Virus record (IMG/VR): IMGVR_UViG_3300028767_000068
Span: 1 to 31,659 of that record
DNA from: a virus
Reading direction: 5' to 3' (one strand)
DNA length: 31,659 nucleotides
Position 1 is the first letter of the stretch; each line of letters begins with the position of its first letter. The position numbers were made by a program, and so were the translations under genes. The notes under the pieces are model-generated. The model had not been told where the DNA came from and did no database searches. It worked only from the letters and a program-made list of their open reading frames with translations. Positions 1 to 6,270 of the stretch are shown one piece after another.

Positions 1-80
1 GGGCTTGTTCTCTCTCATGCTCGTGCTAATTCCATCTGAGGCAAGTCACCCAAATGCGACCGATCACCCCTAATAAGATC

Positions 81-281
81 CTAAGACTTAATTACTGCTA
101 CAACCTTCTTAGCCTTAGCTACGATAACTGCCCCAAATAGTCCTGCAATCAGCAGAGCCAGATCGAATACAGCACCAAGCACAGCAATGGCTGCTGAGGA
201 TGACACCCCGCCAATAAACAGCAGTACACCCCCCGCTACAAGCAGGATTGTTCCTGCAATTTTTGCAAACTTTGAATTCAT
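81..281 (-). CDS. Small two-helix membrane protein
   Basis: The 66-residue product is almost entirely hydrophobic: a helix at about residues 8-24, a second at about 30-55, then a short basic tail (KAKK). The ATG at 281 follows an AAGGAG site and overlaps the stop of the upstream gene (ATGA). The size and two-helix shape allow a holin or a superinfection or envelope peptide, but nothing in the sequence separates these, so no function is assigned. The gene ends with TAG, and the same frame stays open for about 20 more codons before TGA, which may be chance. Confidence 0.7.
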   Translation of the reverse strand: MNSKFAKIAGTILLVAGGVLLFIGGVSSSAAIAVLGAVFDLALLIAGLFGAVIVAKAKKVVAVIKS

Positions 282-421
282 TTTTTCTCCTTCTTTTTCT
301 TTGACTTTCCAGCAACATTAAGCGCGATGGCTACACTTTGGGTTTGTGATTTTCCCTTACCCATCTCTTTCTTGATGTTAGCTGAAACTATCTTGTCTGA
401 CGATCCTTTTTTCAAAGGCAT
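278..421 (-). CDS. Small basic phage protein, DUF6496-like
   Basis: The 47-residue lysine-rich product starts MPLKKG, contains an SANIKKEM..GKSQTQSVAIALN core and ends in a poly-Lys tail (KSKKKKEKK). This is the pattern I associate with the DUF6496 family, short proteins common in phages and of unknown role. The SD is AGGAGGTACTATA before the ATG. The stop overlaps the start of the next leftward gene, so the two are translationally coupled. Confidence 0.75.
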   Translation of the reverse strand: MPLKKGSSDKIVSANIKKEMGKGKSQTQSVAIALNVAGKSKKKKEKK

Positions 422-432
422 TATAGTACCTC

Positions 433-669
433 CTATTTATTTACTGTAGTAGTACTCTTAATGAGGAGTCCCGTAAGCCAAGTGAGACACACAGAAACCC
501 ACCACGACAGTTTCCCTGCAATAGCTCCCGAAGCAACAGCTGCTGGGAACACGGCAGGAATGACTACAGGCCAAATCAGCCACACAATAGTTCCACTAAC
601 GACTGCACAAAATCCAATGAGGACTACTGCAACAATACTTGCAGACAAACCAGTAATAAACTTTGTCAC
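433..669 (-). CDS. Small membrane protein, non-ATG start
   Basis: The product is about 78 residues with two hydrophobic segments (about residues 5-45 and 55-73) separated by GAIAGKLSWW, and a polar C-terminus. There is no ATG. An AAGGAGGATAAGG ribosome site precedes adjacent TTG and GTG codons; the GTG at 669 gives 9 bases from AGGAGG and is preferred, while the TTG at 672 would add one residue. The gene lies 14 bases downstream of the SSB gene and probably shares its promoter. Function unknown; a holin-like or inner-membrane role is possible. Confidence 0.65.
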   Translation of the reverse strand: MTKFITGLSASIVAVVLIGFCAVVSGTIVWLIWPVVIPAVFPAAVASGAIAGKLSWWVSVCLTWLTGLLIKSTTTVNK

Positions 670-683
670 CAACCTTATCCTCC

Positions 684-1007
684 TTAACCGATCTCAATAT
701 AATCGAGAGCTATCTTATCGTACTCCAACGTCTTGACCTCTCCAGTCTCTACGTCCTTGTACACCAACTTCTGCGTCTGCAAATGTCCTCGTCCGCTGAC
801 ATAAGCCCCGTTGATTATTTTCTCTTCAAAATCTTCAACCATCTTATTCCAGACGACGACATTATGGTTATAGGTCTTTTTACTATACCCATTGTCTCGC
901 ATAGACTCAATAGTGAAATTAAGGGCTACTTTGTCTCCACTTACACTCTTATATGGACTCCCTATCACAGTACCTTCAAGCAAAACAAAATCTTTATCTG
1001 AGACCAT
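684..1007 (-). CDS. ssb: Single-stranded DNA-binding protein (OB fold)
   Basis: The 107-residue product looks like a minimal SSB/OB-fold protein that would coat ssDNA during phage replication. It shows an N-terminal strand with LLEGTVIGSPY, a central VALNFTIES strand, a long basic loop (SKKTYNHNVVVW), then GAYVSGRGHLQTQKLVYKD, matching the SSB strand 4-5 region. There is no acidic DDDIPF-like tail, so it probably does not recruit host SSB partners. The start is the ATG at 1007, nine bases from AGGAGG; a TTG two codons upstream is too close to the SD. A strong promoter lies immediately upstream. Confidence 0.7.
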   Translation of the reverse strand: MVSDKDFVLLEGTVIGSPYKSVSGDKVALNFTIESMRDNGYSKKTYNHNVVVWNKMVEDFEEKIINGAYVSGRGHLQTQKLVYKDVETGEVKTLEYDKIALDYIEIG

Positions 1008-1037
1008 TATCAATGTCCTCCTATTGATGTATGGAAG

Positions 1038-1066
1038 ATTGTATCACACTACTTTTTATTTGTCAA
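1038..1066 (-). promoter_or_regulatory. Leftward sigma-70 promoter for the SSB gene
   Basis: Read on the minus strand: TTGACA (1066-1061), a 17-bp spacer, TACAAT (1043-1038). The predicted start is near 1031, giving a short leader with the AGGAGG site. The spacer carries AGTAGTGT just before the -10, an element also seen in the late promoter cassettes at 22720 and 31605. Confidence 0.85.
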
Positions 1067-1224
1067 GTGCTCTAATTTTACTGAACTGTCAAACACTGAT
1101 AAACATATAGGGCAGTACCAAATGCTAGTTGTTATACATAGATCATGCACCATATCAATACTTACAAAAGCCTTCTCTTGAATATCACATGTCTCTTTTG
1201 TCCATTACTGTCTAAATCACACAT
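1049..1224 (-). pseudogene. Possible frame-disrupted small zinc-finger gene
   Basis: An ATG at 1224 overlaps the preceding stop (TAATG) and opens a 20-codon frame (MCDLDSNGQK start) ending TAA. A second frame from about 1190 stays open to TAG at 1049 and encodes YCPICLSVFDSS..LEHLTNKK, a C2H2-like spacing. Its only ATG (1153) lacks an SD. A frame change near 1190 would join the halves into a protein of roughly 60 residues. This may be a decayed gene, or the second frame may be chance; its 3' end overlaps the SSB promoter. Confidence 0.3.
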
Positions 1225-1379
1225 TATTTTACCTCTCTCTGTTTACTAACATAATTATTTGCTGCCCATTGTGCATATACATGTATGCAACCTTTACGAT
1301 GTCCAAAAACGTATCCTACAACAAACCCCAGTCCTACCACTGCTAGAACTGCCATACCACACACAATATATACAATCAT
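1224..1379 (-). CDS. Small single-helix membrane protein
   Basis: The 51-residue product has one N-terminal transmembrane helix (residues 2-26, Val/Gly/Ala rich) followed by a basic HRKG boundary and a short polar tail. It starts at the ATG at 1379 behind GGAGGAGG, overlapping the upstream stop (ATGA). The layout suggests a cytoplasmic tail after the positive patch. No family recognised; one of several one-helix peptides in this leftward cluster. Confidence 0.65.
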   Translation of the reverse strand: MIVYIVCGMAVLAVVGLGFVVGYVFGHRKGCIHVYAQWAANNYVSKQREVK

Positions 1380-1552
1380 TTTGTAACCTCCTCCACTACA
1401 TGAAAATCACTAATACCCTCGATCTCCTTAAAGGATGTCTCATCCACCAGATAGACTGTGTTCTTAGGAAATATCCATAGGGTTTTAGTATTATTCTTAA
1501 ACCACTGAACCACTCGGCAATGCTCCAGATGGGCTTCTTGTTCTGATGGCAT
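1376..1552 (-). CDS. Hypothetical small phage protein
   Basis: The 58-residue soluble product begins MPSEQEAHLEHC and contains VVQWFKNNTKTLWIFPKNTVYLVDE and an acidic C-terminal half. The start overlaps the upstream stop (TGATG) and the stop overlaps the next start (ATGA), so it sits firmly in a coupled chain. The GGAGGAGG near its end is the SD of the next gene. Not recognised. Confidence 0.65.
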   Translation of the reverse strand: MPSEQEAHLEHCRVVQWFKNNTKTLWIFPKNTVYLVDETSFKEIEGISDFHVVEEVTK

Positions 1553-1710
1553 CAGTATTTAGCATCCTCAATAAGTTCATTTAGCATATTGCAACAATCT
1601 GTAATTGATTTCTTAGCTTTGTCACTGATGCTATTACTAAGGTCATCCCTAGTATTCACTAACTTCTCGATTACTTTATAAAGTTCTGTTTCTTCAAAAT
1701 GACTTAACAT
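1552..1710 (-). CDS. Hypothetical small alpha-helical protein
   Basis: The 52-residue product is predicted largely helical (ETELYKVIEKLVNTRDDL, then KAKKSITDCCNMLNELIEDA). Its ATG at 1710 lies inside the 3' end of the upstream gene behind GTGAAGGA. It ends TGATG into the next gene. No family recognised; possibly a small helical adaptor. Confidence 0.65.
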   Translation of the reverse strand: MLSHFEETELYKVIEKLVNTRDDLSNSISDKAKKSITDCCNMLNELIEDAKY

Positions 1711-1892
1711 TCCTTCACCTCTGCATCGTCAGCTTGAAACCAAATTGTCTTATTACAAAATGGGCATATATTAAAGGGTACTCCTCTACCCTCACTAGCG
1801 AACCAATGCTCACCACAAGAAGTAGAAAAACGCAATTTTCCATTAATCTTAAACACATCAGGTTTCCAGAAACAACTTCCTCCACCTATCAT
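1704..1892 (-). CDS. Small zinc-ribbon protein, Lar/DUF-type
   Basis: The 62-residue product carries GGSCFWKP near the start, STSCGEHW in the middle and NICPFCNKTIWF near the end. The CPFCN knuckle and second Cys/His pair suggest a single zinc ribbon like the restriction-alleviation Lar-type or related phage zinc proteins. The SD is AAGGGGGC before the ATG at 1892, and the start overlaps the previous stop. The precise role is not known. Confidence 0.6.
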   Translation of the reverse strand: MIGGGSCFWKPDVFKINGKLRFSTSCGEHWFASEGRGVPFNICPFCNKTIWFQADDAEVKEC

Positions 1893-2080
1893 TTAATTAG
1901 CCCCCTTTTATACTTATCAGGCGTTTCGATATAGTCACCGATTTCGGCAACGTTTTCTAACACATATTCGTGAGAGTGACTGAACCCATCACCGTTAAAA
2001 TACCATGTTTCGTTTTTTAGGTATGCTATTTCCCATTCTGTTGTAGCGTCTACGCGAACCCAATAATAACCATCTTTCAT
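1889..2080 (-). CDS. Hypothetical phage protein (GYYWVR type)
   Basis: The 63-residue product begins MKDGYYWVRV and has a beta-rich pattern: W-E-I-A-Y, then TWYFNGDG, and ends GDYIETPDKY. Small proteins of this Tyr/Trp-rich type are frequent in phage accessory regions and are sometimes grouped near DUF551. The start is the ATG at 2080 behind GGAGGAGC; an open frame continues upstream to 2188 but lacks an SD. The stop overlaps the next start. Confidence 0.65.
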   Translation of the reverse strand: MKDGYYWVRVDATTEWEIAYLKNETWYFNGDGFSHSHEYVLENVAEIGDYIETPDKYKRGLIK

Positions 2081-2081
2081 A

Positions 2082-2192
2082 TTATGCTCCTCCAAGTACA
2101 GCCACAAAGGCTTGCACAGATATAATTTCAGGATAGAAATAAAATCCTTCACCTGAAACTGTATAATACCACCTATTTCACTCTGCAACCAT
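2082..2192 (-). pseudogene. Small gene with in-frame TGA
   Basis: An ATG at 2192 overlaps the stop of the preceding gene (TGATG). The frame reads MVAE, then TGA at 2180-2178, then continues open for 31 codons (NRWYYTVSGEGFYFYPE and on) to TAA at 2082. The downstream part has protein-like composition and fills the only gap in this gene chain. Either one point mutation (for example TGG to TGA) inactivated a 36-residue gene, or the open stretch is chance. Confidence 0.35.
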
Positions 2193-2446
2193 CACTCTTT
2201 GTCCCCCTTAATATCAAACATCTCATACGTCGGTTTGAGAGCTTGTTCTTTCTCCCAATTATCACCAGAATAGTGATAATCATGCCAAGCCATATAAATA
2301 GTCTTCCACTCAGGGAAACACATATAAGCTTGCTCCAACTGCTCCTGTACCCGTTTCCCCGGAAGAGCTACACCAAAGTAGTCATCAGAGAAATCAAAGT
2401 ACCAATCGAAATTCTTACAACGGTCGAAGTATTGTTTTTTAGTCAT
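2192..2446 (-). CDS. Hypothetical small phage protein
   Basis: The 84-residue, aromatic-rich product begins MTKKQYFDRC and contains NFDWYFDFSDDY, a KRVQEQLEQAY helix and YMAWHDYHYSGDNWEKE. The ATG at 2446 overlaps the end of the zinc-ribbon gene upstream by 8 bases, so translation is probably coupled. The frame extends to 2512, but the added residues share the bases of the zinc-ribbon gene and lack an SD. Not recognised. Confidence 0.65.
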   Translation of the reverse strand: MTKKQYFDRCKNFDWYFDFSDDYFGVALPGKRVQEQLEQAYMCFPEWKTIYMAWHDYHYSGDNWEKEQALKPTYEMFDIKGDKE

Positions 2447-2570
2447 CTTCACCAAGATCTTCTTCAACACAAGTATCCCCACAAGAGGGACATATTGCTT
2501 CATCTGCTTCACTATATTCTATAGCAGCATCACTCCAAACAGAATGACAGTTATCACATACCCATGCCAT
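2439..2570 (-). CDS. Small zinc-ribbon protein
   Basis: The 43-residue product has a four-cysteine ribbon: VCDNCHSVW near the N-terminus and ICPSCGDTC in the second half, followed by a very acidic tail (EEDLGEDD). It starts at the ATG at 2570 behind AAGGAGATAGAAATT and is the first gene after a perfect consensus promoter at 2595-2623. Such ribbons often mediate protein or nucleic-acid contacts; the target is unknown. Confidence 0.75.
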   Translation of the reverse strand: MAWVCDNCHSVWSDAAIEYSEADEAICPSCGDTCVEEDLGEDD

Positions 2571-2594
2571 AATTTCTATCTCCTTAATAATCAT

Positions 2595-2623
2595 ATTATA
2601 GCATATTATCTATGCCGTGTCAA
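2595..2623 (-). promoter_or_regulatory. Perfect consensus leftward promoter
   Basis: On the minus strand: TTGACA (2623-2618), a 17-bp spacer, TATAAT (2600-2595), a full sigma-70 match. It overlaps the last codons of the upstream gene and begins a unit starting with the zinc-ribbon gene at 2570. Confidence 0.9.
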
Positions 2624-2827
2624 CTCATAATTCTCTCTAATTTCCTGCATCACACTGTCATACTGCTCCGGGGTGCAATTCTGTGATCCGCACACTGAGC
2701 AGATGAATCCTTTATCAGTGAACTCTACCATAACTCCGTTATAATTGAGGGCATCATCCTCTATATAAGGAACGTGATCTGTGGTCTTTTTGCACTGGAT
2801 ACAGTACATCTTACTTGTTGGTTTCAT
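2606..2827 (-). CDS. Small zinc-ribbon protein
   Basis: The 73-residue product begins MKPTSKMYCIQCKK and has a second knuckle FICSVCGSQNC, giving a CxxC...CxxC ribbon, with a helical C-terminus (EQYDSVMQEIRENYEL). The first knuckle resembles N-terminal zinc modules of YgiT/MqsA-type antitoxins, but no HTH follows and no toxin is adjacent. The ATG at 2827 (or 2809) is chosen because the longer frame upstream is occupied by the gene at 2811-2924. Confidence 0.6.
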   Translation of the reverse strand: MKPTSKMYCIQCKKTTDHVPYIEDDALNYNGVMVEFTDKGFICSVCGSQNCTPEQYDSVMQEIRENYELTRHR

Positions 2828-2924
2828 ATTTCCTGATTTTCTCCAAGCATTTCTTGTTCTGATACAACTTTCGTTTATACCATAGCCATATCCTGCATAT
2901 AAACAGTTTATCAATTAGTTGCAT
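2811..2924 (-). CDS. Tiny basic amphipathic protein
   Basis: The 37-residue product begins MQLIDKLFICRIWLWYKRK, a hydrophobic then strongly basic sequence, and continues Lys-rich to the end. An AGGGGGAAAACAG site precedes the ATG at 2924. It overlaps the 3' end of the upstream gene and the 5' end of the next, as do its neighbours. Possibly a membrane-associated peptide; no family recognised. Confidence 0.5.
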   Translation of the reverse strand: MQLIDKLFICRIWLWYKRKLYQNKKCLEKIRKYETNK

Positions 2925-3186
2925 CTGTTTTCCCCCTATCAGGAAACATTCTATTCATATGTTCTTCTGTAGCTTTTTCTGCTCGTTTGATAGCTCTAGG
3001 CAACAGAAAGTATTTACCTAATGGGTAAAAAATAGGATATGTTATTAAGATATTTATGCTTGTAATCAAACTAAACAAGCACACAATAAAATGCCCAATA
3101 CTAGTAATACATCCTATAGCAGATTCCCATATATCTCCTAGTACATGCAGAATACTGGCTCCTAACTTTACATCAGACACTTTCAT
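2911..3186 (-). CDS. Membrane protein, unknown function
   Basis: The 91-residue product has an amphipathic N-terminus, then a long hydrophobic region (about residues 25-62, possibly two helices around SIGHFIVCLFSLITSINIL and YPIFYPLGKYFLL) and a charged cytoplasmic-type tail (RAIKRAEKATEEHMNRMF). The ATG at 3186 is behind GGAGTGCAGAAGA and overlaps the end of the small-terminase-like gene. Not recognised. Confidence 0.65.
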   Translation of the reverse strand: MKVSDVKLGASILHVLGDIWESAIGCITSIGHFIVCLFSLITSINILITYPIFYPLGKYFLLPRAIKRAEKATEEHMNRMFPDRGKTDATN

Positions 3187-3805
3187 TCTTCTGCACTCCT
3201 ATATTCCCAAAAATCTCGTTAATCTTAGCCTGAGCCTCGCCCATAGTATTTGTATCTTCCCTATTGCTACCAGTCTCAGCTCTAACCTTAATGAGGTCGA
3301 GCAGGGTCTTAGTTACAGAAGCTTTATTAGGAAGGTCAAACAGGATATACCGTTCACCTGTTTTTGAGTTTACCATGATGTTTATATTATTTATAAGTTT
3401 ACGTTTATCAGCAGGGATAGCATCAAGCATCTTGGCTTCACCATCTGCAGTATAATAGTCGAGGGGATCTATATTCCTAATAGCTTCAAGGTCTTGCAGG
3501 AGGGTAATGGGAAGGATTTCTTGGGCGTGTTGCCATATTGCTTCTCTAAGCCTCTTACAAGCCTCTACAATATCTCTTTTTTTTGCCAGCTTAGAACCTT
3601 GAGCTAAACATTTTTTGTATTCTGAGACTCCGAAGGATAGTTTATATGCTTCTACATTGTCATTGGTTTCTACTAACTTAAATGCAAATAGGACTTCCTG
3701 CGGAGTCAGGGAAAGCCCTTCAAAGGTTTCATCTGTACTATCTGGGAGGATTTCTGCTATTTCACTCTGCACTTGTAGCTGTAGTTCTTTATCATCTGCG
3801 TCCAT
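3173..3805 (-). CDS. Terminase small subunit-like protein
   Basis: The 210-residue product fits a small terminase, which recognises phage DNA and loads it onto the large subunit. After an acidic N-terminus, LTPQEVLFAFKLVETNDNVEAYKLSFG resembles the N-terminal HTH region of Terminase_2-type proteins. A helical middle (KKRDIVEACKRLREAIWQHAQEILP) follows, then NIDPLDYYTADGEAKMLDAIP and a KTGERYILFDLPNK region typical of the C-terminal portion. The start is the ATG at 3805 behind AAAGGATTAT. It is transcribed leftward, about 17.5 kb from the rightward large-subunit gene, which is unusual. A helical regulatory protein is the alternative. Confidence 0.6.
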   Translation of the reverse strand: MDADDKELQLQVQSEIAEILPDSTDETFEGLSLTPQEVLFAFKLVETNDNVEAYKLSFGVSEYKKCLAQGSKLAKKRDIVEACKRLREAIWQHAQEILPITLLQDLEAIRNIDPLDYYTADGEAKMLDAIPADKRKLINNINIMVNSKTGERYILFDLPNKASVTKTLLDLIKVRAETGSNREDTNTMGEAQAKINEIFGNIGVQKNESV

Positions 3806-3886
3806 ATAATCCTTTTGTAGCCATCCAGCCACACAAAAAAAGCAAAGCATTATTACATATGTACAAAATACAAATACCTCGTAATG

Positions 3887-4315
3887 TCATTTCACAATCC
3901 TGCCATTGAATGCTTTTACGGCAGGCAGCTCTCGCGTTCGCTTAATATAATCATTAGTCATATTTATGATCTCCTGTATACTGTAAACCTTAGTCTTGCC
4001 TTCAGCAATAGACCTAAGCTCATCTATTTTCTCTTGCCCAAAAGTCTTCACATACCAATCCAGCACAGCAAGGGGGTGCCCCTCATAGTATTTATCTCGC
4101 TCCCTACGACATAGGGTAACAGCATTGAACTCATTCCACCGAGTACTTGGGTACATAGTGCAGCCAAACAGATAAAAGATCGTCCCAGACTTCTTCTCAC
4201 CAGAAACAATGCAAGCATAGCCGTACTTCTTCTTGATGTAGTTTTGAAAGGCTTCATCTAAGCCTTCTTCTAGGTGCTTTCTCTGCGACTCAAGTGGTTT
4301 CAGTAAATCCTGCAT
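3887..4315 (-). CDS. Hypothetical phage protein
   Basis: The 142-residue soluble product has a helical N-terminus (LESQRKHLEEGLDEAFQNYIKKK), a beta-rich middle (YACIVSGEKKSGTIFYLFG) and a helical C-terminal half with ALRSIAEG-like spacing. No SD is obvious at the ATG at 4315, so an internal start cannot be excluded. A TATAAT lies 58 bases upstream on the minus strand without a good -35. It precedes the small-terminase-like gene, but no role in packaging can be read from it. Confidence 0.6.
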   Translation of the reverse strand: MQDLLKPLESQRKHLEEGLDEAFQNYIKKKYGYACIVSGEKKSGTIFYLFGCTMYPSTRWNEFNAVTLCRRERDKYYEGHPLAVLDWYVKTFGQEKIDELRSIAEGKTKVYSIQEIINMTNDYIKRTRELPAVKAFNGRIVK

Positions 4316-4372
4316 AGTCTGTAATGTGTACTAAATTATGATTTTGTACAAGTACCCTCATTCTAAATAAAA

Positions 4373-4492
4373 TTATACAATGTTTATCTGTCCCCCACAG
4401 CAATCACAAAAGTCAATTTCTCTATTATCATTAGGTTCCCAGCCAATAACTTCTCTTGCACATGATGTGGTGTAGTTTTGTTCACCTGCAAT
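4373..4492 (-). other. Open frame with CDCCG knuckle after tandem stops
   Basis: Directly after the TAG-TAA pair ending the gene at 4496, the same frame stays open for 39 codons to TAA. It includes TSCAREVIGW and a CDCCGGQ zinc-knuckle-like end. There is no ATG, GTG or TTG in frame and no SD; the first codon is ATT. It could be the severed C-terminal half of a longer zinc protein, or chance. An overlapping frame beginning with GTG has no such features. Confidence 0.25.
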
Positions 4493-4495
4493 TTA

Positions 4496-4693
4496 CTAAT
4501 TGTCAGGTATAACCTGTTGTTGGATGATGGCGCGATCTTCAAACATTTTCAAAAGAGAATCTTTTGTTTGTTTTCCGTGTCCGCTTTTCTTTACACAAGC
4601 CGGACTACAATAAAAAAATGTTTTCTCCCCAAAAATTGTCATAGTGACTTTTGCGCCCTGATCTGACTCTTTTCCGCAAACCGTACATTTCAT
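4496..4693 (-). CDS. Small zinc-finger protein (TRASH/MYM-like)
   Basis: The 65-residue product begins MKCTVCGKES and has a second pair in FFYCSPACVKKSG, giving CxxC...CxxxC spacing as in TRASH/MYM zinc modules. The C-terminal helix ends QQQVIPDN. The SD GAGGAGGAATCT precedes the ATG at 4693. It is the first gene of a unit driven by the consensus promoter at 4797-4825, with an ~100-nt leader carrying ATAAGAT/ATCTTAT and TCTAAT/ATTAGA inverted repeats. It ends TAG immediately followed by TAA. Confidence 0.7.
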   Translation of the reverse strand: MKCTVCGKESDQGAKVTMTIFGEKTFFYCSPACVKKSGHGKQTKDSLLKMFEDRAIIQQQVIPDN

Positions 4694-4796
4694 AGATTCC
4701 TCCTCGCGCCATCTAATGCATAAATTAGAAAGTTCCTTATAAGATCCTATCTAAAAAGAACAGTCTAAACCACATATAAAGCATCTTATACGGAAC

Positions 4797-4825
4797 ATTA
4801 TAACAGAATTATTTGGATATGTCAA
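4797..4825 (-). promoter_or_regulatory. Perfect consensus leftward promoter
   Basis: Minus strand: TTGACA (4825-4820), 17-bp spacer, TATAAT (4802-4797). It lies across the end of the gene at 4809 and serves the zinc-finger gene at 4693 after a leader of about 100 nt with two small inverted repeats. Confidence 0.9.
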
Positions 4826-5342
4826 GCCTCTGTTCTGCTTTCATCTTCCTAACCCATTCCAGTTGTCTCAGCACAGATTGCTCCATGCCATCCCAGTCTC
4901 GCACAAGCGGAGGTGGGGTTTCACCCCGTTCCCGCATTGCCTTTCTGGACTTGGCATAATACTCATCAATAGGGAACGGCCTAGCCAACTCCACTTTACC
5001 TTTGTACTTTTGCTGGAATTTCCCTGCTTTTTGATGATAATTCATGTGATGCCTCAGCACAGGGATCCAGTTATTAGGACTTGTGTTCATAGACTTAGGC
5101 TTTCGCATCTCTATGCGCCCTATATCCTGAATGGACACTTTCCTATTCTGCACCAACAGAAGATAGTTGATAACCCAAAAGAGCTTCTTGACTATCCTCT
5201 TGGTCTTCTTTATTGGGACATCCTGAACACAAAGGGCAACCATATTCTCAAGATCCCATATCTTGACGGTTTCCTCTGTGTTCATAAAGTTCATGTAGCC
5301 CTCTAGCTGAGGAACATATTCAGAGAAGTCTTCAGTTATCAT
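4809..5342 (-). CDS. Hypothetical phage protein
   Basis: The 177-residue product has an acidic N-terminal third (NTEETVKIWDLENMVALC), a helical basic segment (KKTKRIVKKLFWVINYLLLVQNRK), then RPFPIDEYYAKSRKAMRERGETPPPLVRDW and a helical tail. No enzymatic motif is visible. The ATG at 5342 overlaps the stop of the DUF551 gene upstream (ATGA). AAGGA lies directly against the ATG, so translation probably depends on coupling. Confidence 0.65.
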   Translation of the reverse strand: MITEDFSEYVPQLEGYMNFMNTEETVKIWDLENMVALCVQDVPIKKTKRIVKKLFWVINYLLLVQNRKVSIQDIGRIEMRKPKSMNTSPNNWIPVLRHHMNYHQKAGKFQQKYKGKVELARPFPIDEYYAKSRKAMRERGETPPPLVRDWDGMEQSVLRQLEWVRKMKAEQRLDISK

Positions 5343-5551
5343 TCCTTAGGTGGCTCTGGCAAAAGCATCCAATGAGTAGCATATCTCCCACCCCTACTAT
5401 TGGGTACACTCATGTAGTAAGAATCTTCACTACCTATACAAGCATAGCCTTTCCTACCAATTCCTAGAAACATCCCACCTTTAGCCCCAATACCCAAAAC
5501 CAATAAGCCATCTGGTGGCAGTTCTTTAGTTACACTAGTCCATCCTTGCAC
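5339..5551 (-). CDS. DUF551 domain protein
   Basis: The 70-residue product matches DUF551: WTSVTKELPPDG near the N-terminus and ATHWMLLPEPP at the C-terminus, with a glycine-rich beta middle. DUF551 proteins are common in phages and their role is unknown. The start is GTG at 5551, supported by AAGGAGGGCAGT at correct spacing and the lack of an in-frame ATG nearby. It is followed by an overlapping gene and preceded by the gene at 5562. Confidence 0.85.
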   Translation of the reverse strand: MQGWTSVTKELPPDGLLVLGIGAKGGMFLGIGRKGYACIGSEDSYYMSVPNSRGGRYATHWMLLPEPPKE

Positions 5552-5561
5552 ACTGCCCTCC

Positions 5562-6044
5562 TTACTGAAACTTAATCTCTTCTATGTTCTCTATGTACTC
5601 CACACCATTCTGTGTGTTAAATACAATTCGCTTATTCCCAGATAGCACATTGATATACTTATCACTCTCTGTAAACTCTGCATCAACGCGCCTCAGCCAC
5701 TTCTTCAACTTCAAGCGGTCAGACTTGTCTATAGACTGCGTTGGGGCTTGCCGTTTGGTGGTGAAGGGCTTCTGCGCCTCCATGAGGGACATTTTATCTG
5801 GGGGAAGTGCAATTGGACTACTGACCCAGAATAATAGATCTGATATTGGTGTTCTGATTAGATATGACCAGCTGTTACGCTCTGACATCTTAGGAGAAAC
5901 CACCTCACCAAATCCCATTTCGTTAGCATGAACAAGAGGGGGGACAGCACAGACTATATTTCCTGCTCTCTCTGAGATATAGTTGCGGGTATTTACACAC
6001 CAGTAAACTGGATCCCCAACTTCAAAAATCGCTTCTTCTATCAC
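5562..6044 (-). CDS. Hypothetical phage protein
   Basis: The 160-residue product begins IEEAIFEVGDPVYWC and is beta-rich in its first half. Its C-terminal half holds KSDRLKLKKWLRRVDAEF and a VLSGNKRIVFNTQNG segment. The start is a GTG at 6044 behind AAAGGATAACAA, the first gene after a strong promoter. FEVGDPVYW suggests a barrel-like small domain, but no family is recognised. Confidence 0.65.
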   Translation of the reverse strand: MIEEAIFEVGDPVYWCVNTRNYISERAGNIVCAVPPLVHANEMGFGEVVSPKMSERNSWSYLIRTPISDLLFWVSSPIALPPDKMSLMEAQKPFTTKRQAPTQSIDKSDRLKLKKWLRRVDAEFTESDKYINVLSGNKRIVFNTQNGVEYIENIEEIKFQ

Positions 6045-6067
6045 TTGTTATCCTTTATAGTTTGATC

Positions 6068-6096
6068 ATCATACCCCATAACAGAAAATTTGTCAA
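6068..6096 (-). promoter_or_regulatory. Strong leftward promoter
   Basis: Minus strand: TTGACA (6096-6091), 17-bp spacer, TATGAT (6073-6068). It serves the leftward unit beginning with the GTG-start gene at 6044. The predicted leader is short, about 15-20 nt. Confidence 0.85.
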
Positions 6097-6270
6097 GTGG
6101 TTTTAAGACAAATTTTATAAAATAACACAGAACGCTATTATAGCGGTTTTAACGATGCCAAAGTAGTGCCTTGCATAGTTTTACAAAAAGCACTACAGAC
6201 TTGTCAAATAATCAATAGTGATAGGAATTTGGCCCCAAAGTGACCTATTCTAGCCCTTATCTGGGAACCT
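6097..6270. other. Intergenic stretch with inverted repeats
   Basis: No gene seen. GTAGTGC at 6163-6169 is inverted as GCACTAC at 6190-6196 around a 20-nt loop, and CGCTATTATAGCG is a compact palindrome near 6132. On the minus strand a TTGACA is present at 6208-6203 but no good -10 follows. These may be terminator or operator structures for the leftward units. Confidence 0.4.

Noticed and set aside
2500-2925. MqsR/MqsA-type toxin-antitoxin pair from the zinc-ribbon genes
   Set aside because: No RelE/MqsR-like toxin or HTH domain accompanies the ribbons.
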